DNA of 64,000 bases, taken from positions 1 to 64,000 of the forward strand of contig JAGBLN010000058.1 in assembly GCA_017635395.1 (NCBI GenBank). Reading direction: 5' to 3'. Below the pieces are notes generated by a model. It ran no database searches. It worked only from the letters and a program-made list of their open reading frames with translations, and was not told the origin of the DNA. Every line of letters starts with the position of its first letter. Position 1 is the stretch's first letter. The DNA comes from Lachnospiraceae bacterium (lineage in GTDB: Bacteria > Bacillota > Clostridia > Lachnospirales > Lachnospiraceae). Both the position numbers and the translations under genes were made by a program. Below, piece after piece: positions 16,419 to 23,774 of the stretch.

Positions 16419-18373
16419 GTCGCTTCGCCTTTCCCGTTTGCCTCCGCCCTGCCATCTGTCATTTCGGCTGCGCCTTCATTAGTATCCGCCAGTACCCTTA
16501 TAAAGCCCTGTTCATCCAGTTGTTCAAAGAAATAAGCCCCTGTTGCGTAATCACAGGCCGTACTTTCTATCATGGAGTAGTATTCTGCGTCATTTATTCC
16601 GCTGACCATAGTTTTCATATTAAGACGGTGCCCCAGCTCCATGGCGGATTCCATGGCAACTTTAGCACTCTTATTGCTTACCGCATCCGCCACCACTCTG
16701 CGGTTTATCTTTATGACATCGATAGGCATATCATAAATGGTGGAAATATCCGTATAACCGCTGCCATACTCCTCCAGGCAGAATCTCCCCCCCTGCTCAT
16801 CCAGACTCCTTATGGTTCTGAGGAAGCTTTCTGTCGCATTGGCAAGAGTACTTTCAGACATCATTATGTATATGAGACTTTCGTCTATGCCATTTTTTTT
16901 CATATGATCAAATATTCTGTCCAGAAGGTTGTAGTGCATGGTCATGGTGGGATAAACCCTGATACCGATAAAATCTATCCCTGTCTCATGCAGTTTGTTT
17001 TCCCTGACAAATACTGCTGTCTTTTCAAAAAGTATGTTTGCCACATGCGTGATATATCCGCCGCTTTCCGCAAAACGGAATATCTCATCATCATAAACAT
17101 ATCCGGTCTCTTCATCAAAGAAACGCACCGTTGCGATCAGACCGGTTATCTTTTTCTTAACCAGTGAGTATACCGGCGTGTAGCGCATCTCCAGTGTCTT
17201 TTTTTCTATTGCCCTTGAAAGCGCAACCGTGATCTGATGGTCACGGCCTATTTCCTTTATTGCCAGGTCCCTGGCCGTATAAACAGATTTGGTCTTTTCC
17301 ATGTCATGAAACTTTCGCAATACAGAATAGAATACCGGCTCTGCCTTTACATCCTCAGGAAGTCTTAAGCTAAGTATACTTGCAGAAAGCAGCACATCCC
17401 TGCCGAACAGTTTCCAGGTTCTTTCAAAGCGTATGCGAATATCGGCAATTATCTTGTCGATCTGTCCCGGAACCGGGTCCGTTATCTCTATGGCAAACTC
17501 GGCCCTTTCGATATGGTATATGTTAGTGCCGCTACCTGCTTCATTTATAAAGTCCACAAATTCTTCAACGAATTCGGGATCATTTTCTGCTCCGGAAAGC
17601 TCCGCATAGTCGTCGACATATATGCAAATAAAACGGAAGTCCCTGCCGGAAAGGTAATAGGAATGGATCATGTCCTCGAAAGCATGCCTGCTGAAAACCG
17701 ACATTTCCGGATCCAGGTTTTCCCTGGGATTCTGTATGGTAAGAAAAAAAACCAGCGTTACCACCGCAATTGAAACAGTCTCGATGGCAGAATCCGGTAT
17801 GAACATCTGGAGTATAACCGATGCCACCGCGAATGCCAGTCCCGCCATAACGATAATGATCTTTCTGATGGAAATATCCTTCCTGTTGCGGATGATCTGA
17901 TATACCACGCCCATAAGGTATACTGCAGTAGCAACATATACTATGACGATATACTTTCCTCTGTGGTATTCCCCCGTCTGATCGTAATAATATATCCAGT
18001 GCAGCCAGGGATTAAGCAGTATAACGGTCTCGGCAACAACAGTCGGAAAAAGGATCGCAATCTTCTGGGAGTTATTCAAGGAGCTCCACGCCCTTATGTG
18101 ACTGAGAATATAAAGATAAAAACATATGCCTGCTATAATGTGCGAAACATAGTAAGTGAAGCTCATGAAATCCATTAAGGCCACAGCATGCGGTATCTGG
18201 TACATCTCTGCCATATCCCCACACAGCGTAGAAAAAGCAGTAAGGCTGTTGCTCAGAATAAAAGCAACGAAAAACATATTCTGCTTGTTTTTTACCCTGC
18301 TGAGCCTGAACAGGTTATACAGTATGAACAGCGATATTAACAGCGCTGACATTGAAAAACAAATGGACAACAT
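16415..18373 (-). CDS. Membrane EAL-like protein with lost catalytic residues
   Basis: About 652 aa, same architecture as its neighbours (seven N-terminal helices, GGDEF-like, EAL-like), but degenerate. The EAL signature reads IATVRFF, the Asn-Leu-Ser segment reads IRVYPTM, DDFGTG reads EEYGSGY and QEGVE reads VSGIN. It cannot be a normal phosphodiesterase and is probably a c-di-GMP receptor or a regulator of the coupled active enzyme. The start is uncertain: ATG at 18373 puts the first helix at the N-terminus, whereas a TTG ten codons earlier (18403) would also keep the frame. GGAG is present about 14 bases before the ATG. It is divergent from a third EAL gene. Confidence 0.8.
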   Translation of the reverse strand: MLSICFSMSALLISLFILYNLFRLSRVKNKQNMFFVAFILSNSLTAFSTLCGDMAEMYQIPHAVALMDFMSFTYYVSHIIAGICFYLYILSHIRAWSSLNNSQKIAILFPTVVAETVILLNPWLHWIYYYDQTGEYHRGKYIVIVYVATAVYLMGVVYQIIRNRKDISIRKIIIVMAGLAFAVASVILQMFIPDSAIETVSIAVVTLVFFLTIQNPRENLDPEMSVFSRHAFEDMIHSYYLSGRDFRFICIYVDDYAELSGAENDPEFVEEFVDFINEAGSGTNIYHIERAEFAIEITDPVPGQIDKIIADIRIRFERTWKLFGRDVLLSASILSLRLPEDVKAEPVFYSVLRKFHDMEKTKSVYTARDLAIKEIGRDHQITVALSRAIEKKTLEMRYTPVYSLVKKKITGLIATVRFFDEETGYVYDDEIFRFAESGGYITHVANILFEKTAVFVRENKLHETGIDFIGIRVYPTMTMHYNLLDRIFDHMKKNGIDESLIYIMMSESTLANATESFLRTIRSLDEQGGRFCLEEYGSGYTDISTIYDMPIDVIKINRRVVADAVSNKSAKVAMESAMELGHRLNMKTMVSGINDAEYYSMIESTACDYATGAYFFEQLDEQGFIRVLADTNEGAAEMTDGRAEANGKGEAT

Positions 18374-18472
18374 TTTGTTTACATAATCTCCGTAAAAAGA
18401 CAAAAATCCAAATTAAATTTTACCATCACCCCCCCCTATTTTCAAGAAAACCTTTTCCTATATATAGTGTGA

Positions 18473-18562
18473 TGGTATAATACATTTAGGGTATGCGCCC
18501 TGATCCGGAGAGGGGGACAACAGCTTAATGTGATGCTTTATAGGGGAACTAAAAGTCCGGAT
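18473..18562 (+). promoter_or_regulatory. Extended -10 promoter and structured leader of the third EAL gene
   Basis: TGGTATAAT at 18473-18481 is a perfect extended -10 element; the -35 is poor. The roughly 70-base leader contains a small hairpin (AGGG..CCCT near 18488-18501) and an inverted repeat ATCCGGA (18503-18509) / TCCGGAT (18556-18562). The right arm of that repeat covers the first two bases of the start codon. The only ribosome-site-like run (GGGGA near 18543) is about 14 bases from the ATG. A structure controlling translation is possible. I do not see a c-di-GMP-I riboswitch core. Confidence 0.45.
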
Positions 18563-20492
18563 GTACAAAGTATTTTTTTACACATGCGCAATAATACTGT
18601 CATGCTCCTGTATGTTCTACGTTCTGAACAGGAAGCTTATTCAGAAGGCTCATAGCAAAGTCTTTCTTTTCATATTGGTAAATATAACAGTCGTATCCGC
18701 CGCAGACCTGACGAGCCATATCCTGACACCGCTCTGTGCCGGTAATCCATCCATTATGCCGCTGCGTGTGTCCATGGATTATATCTATTTCTTTATGCAT
18801 AATACCCTTTCACCGGCATACACTATGTACATAATGCTTATAAACGGCAGTGCTACAGTAAGGAAGAAGGGATTCCGCATAGCATACTTTATACCGGCAT
18901 TGGTAACCGAGCTGCTTATGGTAGCAAATCTTTTTTCCGGCATAATATTCCATGTGGATGAAAACGGCGAATACCATCGCGGAATCGGCATGCCCGCCCT
19001 TTATGTTATCTCAGGCATTTACCTCCTAGTGGCTATCTACTATATCCTTCGTCACCGCAAGTCCATGAGCTCAGGCATGTACTCCACGCTCTGGTTTTTC
19101 TTCTCATTCTCATTGATAGGAGTCGTCGTCCAGGCCATTAATGTGGATCTCCCTATCGAATCCTTTGCGGAATCCCTTTCAATGCTGGGGATCATGCTCA
19201 CGCTTGAAAATGAAGACACCAGTATAGACAATGTATCCGGTGCATATAACCGCTCTACATTCATGGAAGAAAACAGGCGCAGACTTAATTCCAATGACAG
19301 ATATTCGGTCATCAGCGTAAATCTCATGAACTATAAGTTCTTCGCCCGGATGTTTGGCTACGATGAACGTAGCTATGCTCTTCACCAGATAGCAACCTGG
19401 CTGCTTAATCTCGCTCCGGGCACACAGGTCTACAGGCTTTCCGACAGTAACTTCACCCTGATCACACCCAGGACCTCCGATGAGGAGCTGGATGACATCA
19501 CCTCCGAGATAGCAAGACGTTTCGAGCACAAATGGAAGAATAAGGACTCAGAGCTGCAGTTTAATATACATATCCGCGTGGCTGTGATCCCGGACGACGG
19601 CGTAACGGAACCGGATATGCTCTTAGAGCTCGCCGACGACATGGATTCCGTCAAAGCAAACGGCGTACAGCTCCAGCGCGGCAAGGATCTGCGTTATCTC
19701 TCCAGAAGGATAGCTGTTGAAAATGCTCTGCGCCGTGCCTTTGAGGAAGACAGGTTTGAAGTTTACTACCAGCCCATATGGTTTGCCGGGAGTAAAAAGA
19801 TATATTCTGCAGAGGCGCTGCTCAGATTAAACGATCCCGAGCTTGGTTTTATCCCGCCTGATGAGATGATCCCCATTGCAGAGAGAAACGGTCTTATAGA
19901 CAAGATAGGTCTTACCGTATTTGAGAAGGTCTGTGCCTTCATTGCGGATGAAAGATTCAAAAAGCTCGGCCTAAAGTATATAGAAATAAACTTAAGCCTC
20001 TATCAGCTGGTATTTTCGGATACACTGGTCCGTTTTGACGAGATAATGAAAAGCTACGGCGTAACAAGCGATCAGATCAATCTCGAGATCACGGAGTCCG
20101 CTTCCCTTACATCCTACAGTGGCATAAGTACATCCATAAGCGCCCTGAAATCCGCAGGTTTCAGCTTTTCGCTGGATGATTACGGCACAGGTTATTCCAA
20201 TCTCACCAACATAGTGAATATGGATTTTCTTAATATTAAATCTGACAAGGGGCTGCTCTGGTCTACGGACAATAACTCAAAGCGGCTGCTGGTAGATTCC
20301 ATCAGAATGATGCGGAGACTGGGAATGAATGTAATACAGGAAGGTGTAGAAACAGGCGAACAGCTTGACCTGGTGCTCAATGCCGGTGCTAACCTGATAC
20401 AGGGATACTACTTTTCGAAACCACTGCCCAAAGAAGATTTCATAGACTTCACCAGGAACTACAATAAAAAAGGCGGCATGGAGGCAAGCTGA
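18561..20492 (+). CDS. Membrane EAL protein, probably active c-di-GMP phosphodiesterase
   Basis: 643 aa. Seven N-terminal membrane helices (about 1-215), a GGDEF-like domain without the catalytic signature (about 225-365), then an EAL domain with intact residues: SAEALLRL, EINLSLYQ, LEITESAS, DDYGTGYS and QEGVE. The lysine region reads IKSDKGLL instead of the usual IDK, a small deviation. It is divergently transcribed from the two EAL genes at 14.5-18.4 kb and closely related in layout, so local gene duplication is likely. The CAP-domain gene follows 51 bases downstream and may be co-transcribed. Confidence 0.86.
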   Translation: MYKVFFYTCAIILSCSCMFYVLNRKLIQKAHSKVFLFILVNITVVSAADLTSHILTPLCAGNPSIMPLRVSMDYIYFFMHNTLSPAYTMYIMLINGSATVRKKGFRIAYFIPALVTELLMVANLFSGIIFHVDENGEYHRGIGMPALYVISGIYLLVAIYYILRHRKSMSSGMYSTLWFFFSFSLIGVVVQAINVDLPIESFAESLSMLGIMLTLENEDTSIDNVSGAYNRSTFMEENRRRLNSNDRYSVISVNLMNYKFFARMFGYDERSYALHQIATWLLNLAPGTQVYRLSDSNFTLITPRTSDEELDDITSEIARRFEHKWKNKDSELQFNIHIRVAVIPDDGVTEPDMLLELADDMDSVKANGVQLQRGKDLRYLSRRIAVENALRRAFEEDRFEVYYQPIWFAGSKKIYSAEALLRLNDPELGFIPPDEMIPIAERNGLIDKIGLTVFEKVCAFIADERFKKLGLKYIEINLSLYQLVFSDTLVRFDEIMKSYGVTSDQINLEITESASLTSYSGISTSISALKSAGFSFSLDDYGTGYSNLTNIVNMDFLNIKSDKGLLWSTDNNSKRLLVDSIRMMRRLGMNVIQEGVETGEQLDLVLNAGANLIQGYYFSKPLPKEDFIDFTRNYNKKGGMEAS

Positions 20493-20543
20493 GAAAACAG
20501 ATAACCACGCCAACGGATATAACTTAAAAGGAAATAACTAAAA

Positions 20544-21575
20544 ATGAAAAAACACAATGTAAATTCACCTGTCATACTTGCGCTAATATCCCTTGTCCTT
20601 TTCGCAGGGCTTGAATACTCATATCTTGAATGGGATAAGGAAGATTCCCTCAGGTCAGCACATGAGCAATACAGCGAAAGCCTTGAAAACAATTTCGGCG
20701 GCGCATATACGGAGGGAGAGCCTTCTAACACGCTGACAGAAGAAGAACAGGCAGAACTGGACTCTGCCGCACAGGCACGTATGGATGCCTGCAGGGACGA
20801 AATGGCCACAAGGGCCGTAACTGCCCGTGCTGAAGCCGATGCCCTTGCTGAAGGAACGGAAGATGCCGATGAGGCTGCGCTGGCTGATTCAGACGATGAC
20901 GACATAGAGGATGAAGATGCTGAAAATCCCGAAATAAAGGATTCAGAAGAGGATGCTGACGAAGATAAATCCACTGAAGATGAAACTGCAGTAGCTACCG
21001 ACGATGACGCTGCTGATGAAGAAGCTGAACGAATTGCCGCTGAGGAAGCGGCCAGGGCACAAGAAGAGGCAGAGAAGGCCGCTGCTGAGGCCGCAAAAGC
21101 TCAGGAAGAAGCTGAAAGAGCCGCTGCAGAAGCCGCAAAAGCTCAGGAAGAAGCTGAAAAAGCCGCCGCACAGGCTGAAATGCAGGCTTCCGTATCAGAA
21201 TATGCGACAGAAGTTGCCAATATAGTCAATCAGTACAGGGCTGATGCCGGACTCCCGCCCCTAACGCTTTCGCCTTCACTTTGCGAAGCCGCCGAAATCC
21301 GTGCCACAGAACTGCTCACATCCTTCTCACACACAAGGCCGGACGGTCAGACATGCTTTTCAGCATTTGACAGCCTGGGCATCCCCTACGGATATGCAGG
21401 AGAAAATATAGCTGCCGGCCAGACTTCCGCTACGGAAGTAATGAACAGCTGGATCAACTCCCCAGGTCATAAAAAGAACATCATGAACCCAAATTTCAGC
21501 AAGATAGGTATTGCCTGCTGCTACGATGCAAGCGCTCCGTATAGCTATTACTGGGTACAGATGTTTACGGATTAG
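20544..21575 (+). CDS. Membrane-anchored CAP/SCP-domain protein with Ala/Glu coiled coil
   Basis: 343 aa. An uncleaved N-terminal helix (about 10-28) anchors it. An acidic region (60-165) and a long Ala/Glu/Lys coiled coil built from repeats like AAAEAAKAQEEAE (165-215) act as a stalk. The C-terminal CAP domain (about 218-343) has its usual signatures: IVNQYRADAGLPPLTLSP, SHTRPDGQTCFSAF, GENIAAG, SWINSPGHKKNIM and YYWVQMF. His residues of the CAP cavity are present. CAP proteins of Firmicutes are surface proteins of mostly unknown function. AAAGGA precedes the ATG. The coiled-coil DNA is internally repetitive near 21040-21180. Confidence 0.87.
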   Translation: MKKHNVNSPVILALISLVLFAGLEYSYLEWDKEDSLRSAHEQYSESLENNFGGAYTEGEPSNTLTEEEQAELDSAAQARMDACRDEMATRAVTARAEADALAEGTEDADEAALADSDDDDIEDEDAENPEIKDSEEDADEDKSTEDETAVATDDDAADEEAERIAAEEAARAQEEAEKAAAEAAKAQEEAERAAAEAAKAQEEAEKAAAQAEMQASVSEYATEVANIVNQYRADAGLPPLTLSPSLCEAAEIRATELLTSFSHTRPDGQTCFSAFDSLGIPYGYAGENIAAGQTSATEVMNSWINSPGHKKNIMNPNFSKIGIACCYDASAPYSYYWVQMFTD

Positions 21576-21581
21576 GATAAC

Positions 21582-21610
21582 TTGACACTTATAGTCAATT
21601 ACTATACAAT
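21582..21610 (+). promoter_or_regulatory. Strong promoter of the tRNA-Pro unit
   Basis: TTGACA (21582-21587) and TACAAT (21605-21610) are separated by 17 bases. Transcription would begin near 21617 and run through a small hairpin (CGGATA..TATCCG, 21625-21639), two tRNA-like copies and the tRNA-Pro to the terminator at 21960. Confidence 0.75.
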
Positions 21611-21642
21611 ACCCTTTGTTGTTTGCGGATAAATATCCGTGA

Positions 21643-21708
21643 CGACGCGTGGCTCAGCAGGGTCAGCGAAGCTGACCACGTAGAGCGCTGCGCACGGGAC
21701 GTTGCGGT
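21643..21708 (+). other. Degenerate tRNA-Pro-like copy 1
   Basis: This block matches the 5' half of the tRNA-Pro at 21843 (the GGCTCAG D-stem region and GTAGAGCGCTGCG). It carries an extra hairpin (GGTCAGC-GAA-GCTGACC) in the D-loop. It lacks the variable and T arms: after GGGACG the sequence jumps to the TTGCG of the acceptor 3' strand. The 5' end begins CGACGCG where the tRNA has CGGCGCA, and the anticodon loop is also altered (CACGGGA for TTCGGGA). It starts exactly 100 bases before copy 2. Confidence 0.8.
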
Positions 21709-21742
21709 TGATAATTGAATTTATCGTTAAGCATTTGTTTAA

Positions 21743-21808
21743 CGGCGCATGGCTCAGCAGGGTCAGCGAAGCTGACCACGTAGAGCGCTGCGTTCGGGAC
21801 GTTGCGTT
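21743..21808 (+). other. Degenerate tRNA-Pro-like copy 2
   Basis: It has the same structure as copy 1: acceptor 5' strand CGGCGCA identical to the real tRNA, an inserted D-loop hairpin, an intact CGG-containing anticodon loop TTCGGGA, and deletion of the T arm with a jump to TTGCG. A short acceptor-like stem is still possible (GGCGCA with UGCGUU, using G-U pairs). It begins exactly 100 bases before the functional tRNA. Confidence 0.8.
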
Positions 21809-21842
21809 AGAAGCGCATTTTATAACTTAATATTTTTAATTG

Positions 21843-21916
21843 CGGCGCATGGCTCAGCTTGGTAGAGCGCTGCGTTCGGGACGCAGAGGTCGCAGGTTCA
21901 AATCCTGTTGCGCCGA
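21843..21916 (+). tRNA. tRNA-Pro (anticodon CGG)
   Basis: 74 nt and folds as a complete cloverleaf: acceptor CGGCGCA/TGCGCCG, D-stem GCTC/GAGC, anticodon stem CTGCG/CGCAG with loop TTCGGGA (anticodon CGG, reading CCG), and a T arm with GGTTCAAATCC. The discriminator base is A and CCA is not encoded. An intrinsic terminator follows 12 bases downstream. Confidence 0.95.
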
Positions 21917-21928
21917 TGTAATACTTTC

Positions 21929-21960
21929 AAGGGTTTCAGAATTTCTGGAACCTTTTTTCT
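21929..21960 (+). terminator. Terminator of the tRNA-Pro unit
   Basis: AAGG-GTT-CAGA pairs with CTG-AAC-CTT around a short loop and is followed by a TTTTTT-rich run, a standard intrinsic terminator on the plus strand. Confidence 0.8.
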
Positions 21961-21995
21961 TATTTTGTGAATAGTTCAAATTTTAATTATAACCT

Positions 21996-22034
21996 AAAAA
22001 GCATCCCCCAACCAATCTAATGATCGAAGGATGC
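21996..22034 (-). terminator. Terminator after the double-glycine-leader peptide gene
   Basis: On the minus strand GCATCC (plus 22029-22034) pairs with GGATGC (plus 22001-22006) and is followed by TTTTT. It lies about 55 bases beyond the small gene's stop codon. Confidence 0.55.
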
Positions 22035-22088
22035 CCTTTCTGTTTTCTTAATATTATTATCGGCTTTTCCTGAAGATTTGTTTATATA

Positions 22089-22355
22089 TTACTTCAGATC
22101 CAGTGCCGGCTTCATCTGCCAGGTATTGTCTATTGCATTGTGGAACATATACACTTCTGTTCCGGGAGCTACAAAGTCTGCGCCGTCATAGTAGCAGATG
22201 AATATCTCATCATTGTCGCCTTTTACATTGTATGCTGAATTCTCTGTCGGATGTTTGCCTACTACGAAACCCATCATATCGTATTCCGGGAACTCGTTGA
22301 TGCCTCCTACTGCCTGCTCCATTGCCTTGTCATTTAATTTGATATTCTGTGTCAT
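22089..22355 (-). CDS. Small peptide with double-glycine-type leader
   Basis: 88 aa. I start at 22355 because GGAGG lies nine bases upstream; longer in-frame versions have no ribosome site. The first 18 residues (MTQNIKLNDKAMEQAVGG) resemble a double-glycine leader as found on class II bacteriocins and other peptides exported by peptidase-containing ABC transporters: L at -12, M at -7, A at -4, GG at -2/-1. The remaining 70 residues are acidic and aromatic with one Cys (INEFPEYDMMG...MKPALDLK), unlike a classical cationic bacteriocin. No C39-peptidase transporter, immunity gene or maturation enzyme is visible here. It could instead be a cytoplasmic protein with a chance GG. Function unknown. 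Confidence 0.6.
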   Translation of the reverse strand: MTQNIKLNDKAMEQAVGGINEFPEYDMMGFVVGKHPTENSAYNVKGDNDEIFICYYDGADFVAPGTEVYMFHNAIDNTWQMKPALDLK

Positions 22356-22495
22356 ATTTTTTTTCCTCCAAATCTTTTTTGTTCTGCCCTTTTGTTCGGG
22401 TCTGTTTCCTGATGATTTGAATATATCAAACAGAATACCAATGTACAATGAATCCTGCGCAACCGGTCGATTTTCATGCGCCAGTGGTCACAGCC

Positions 22496-23608
22496 TTAAC
22501 GATACAATTTTCTTTTTTCCAGAATCGGCGCATTAAAAATCTCCTGCAGTTCTTTTACCGTTTGCTTGGCGTATTCAATCTGAGGTTTTTGTGAGTTTTC
22601 CAATAATTTAGTCGATATTTTCTTTAACGTAAATGTTTCCTCTTTCAGATAAGGATCATCTATCGCTAATACAATGGAATTATGATTCATGTATGTCCAT
22701 CCTCCGCTATTGTTCTCGTCCGGGGTATAATATTCAAAAATCAGTTCATAAGCAATACCTTTTACCGCACTGTACGGATGAACCAGTCCGCTTGCTGCAC
22801 CGGCTCTTGCGCTGTCAAATCCACTTGCAACTGCGATACGGAAAAGATTATTCACTTCATCCAGTTCCAGGCACCCGTCGTAAATAACCCTCGTTGGAGT
22901 AAAACCGCAATAGTCTTCCTGATTCTTTTTTAAGTATTCAAAACGTTCTTCCAGGTCTTTCGAAGACAGTCTTCCAACAAATTTCTCCGGCCTGATATAA
23001 TGTGTTATTTCTGAGGATTTAAGAAGAGCCGGGTCTTCGGCCCGTTTCGGAAACATGGGTGAATACTTTGATAAGCAGCTGTCGCAGATTACTCCGTCTC
23101 TCAGCCTATGAAGACGAAAAGCTGATTCCGCTTTGTTTCTCTTGCAGTAAATACAGTATTTCCACTGTGCATTGGGATCCTTGGCAATTCTTTCGTTCTT
23201 GTAATCGTCTCCGAGAATTTTCTCTCCCTCTTTCATTCCGTCCGACGCCACTTTCATATCGCTTATTGTTCCGATAACACCAAGTCCGCCGCCGCAGAAA
23301 AGGTTAAACGTAAAGGTTATTAAGCTTCTTTTTCCCATGGCTTCATAGAACTCATAGACTTCTTTTATACCGGCTTCTCCGTTTTCTATGCGCTTCAGGA
23401 TTTTTTTCGTCTTCAAGAGGGAAAAAAGATTAATCACGAACATTATCAGCATAAGAAAGCCGTACAAGAACAGGCAGGATACCACTCCGCCGACCAGAAG
23501 GTATATAAGCACACCTGTCCAGATAAGTATGTTTTTCTTTAATGCTGCCTTCTGCGCTTCAAGAAATTCGCTTTCCGTCATTGTTTTTTCTTCAAAGTTT
23601 CCTTCCAT
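22496..23608 (-). CDS. Unrecognised two-helix membrane protein with Cys pairs
   Basis: 370 aa. I start at 23608 because GAGGGGG precedes that ATG. Two adjacent hydrophobic helices near the N-terminus (about 26-70) and a third weaker one (about 95-115, LITFTFNLFCGGGLGVIG) anchor it. A small Cys pair region follows (YCIYCKRNK at about 152-160, then CDSCLSKY), which could bind zinc. The C-terminal 170 residues are soluble and probably cytoplasmic, with no motif I recognise. It precedes the small double-glycine peptide gene on the same strand with a gap of about 140 bases, so the two could be functionally linked, but there is no direct evidence. Confidence 0.6.
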   Translation of the reverse strand: MEGNFEEKTMTESEFLEAQKAALKKNILIWTGVLIYLLVGGVVSCLFLYGFLMLIMFVINLFSLLKTKKILKRIENGEAGIKEVYEFYEAMGKRSLITFTFNLFCGGGLGVIGTISDMKVASDGMKEGEKILGDDYKNERIAKDPNAQWKYCIYCKRNKAESAFRLHRLRDGVICDSCLSKYSPMFPKRAEDPALLKSSEITHYIRPEKFVGRLSSKDLEERFEYLKKNQEDYCGFTPTRVIYDGCLELDEVNNLFRIAVASGFDSARAGAASGLVHPYSAVKGIAYELIFEYYTPDENNSGGWTYMNHNSIVLAIDDPYLKEETFTLKKISTKLLENSQKPQIEYAKQTVKELQEIFNAPILEKRKLYR

Positions 23609-23706
23609 GCTTTTCCCCCTCTGATATTCTCCCTTTTCGGAATTCTTGACCATACTTTATATTAAACTCAAGTTTACCCCATTATTCCCATGATTACAAC
23701 GTCAGA

Positions 23707-23747
23707 TAAAACAGAAACCCCCGATACATCTCTGCACCGGGAGTTTC
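23707..23747 (-). terminator. Terminator after the flotillin gene
   Basis: On the minus strand GAAAC-CCCG pairs with CGGG-GTTTC around a loop of about 14 bases and is followed by a short T-rich run (TGTTTT). It ends the flotillin transcript about 30 bases after the stop. Confidence 0.7.
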
Positions 23748-23774
23748 GTAATGAAAAGGGGTTAACAAATATTG

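Noticed and set aside
18481..18560. c-di-GMP riboswitch upstream of the EAL gene
   Set aside because: The GEMM core and its tetraloop receptor are not seen; only a simple inverted repeat is supported.
21643..21808. Functional tandem tRNA-Pro genes
   Set aside because: Both copies lack the T arm and variable loop and have an inserted D-loop hairpin, so they cannot form a normal cloverleaf.
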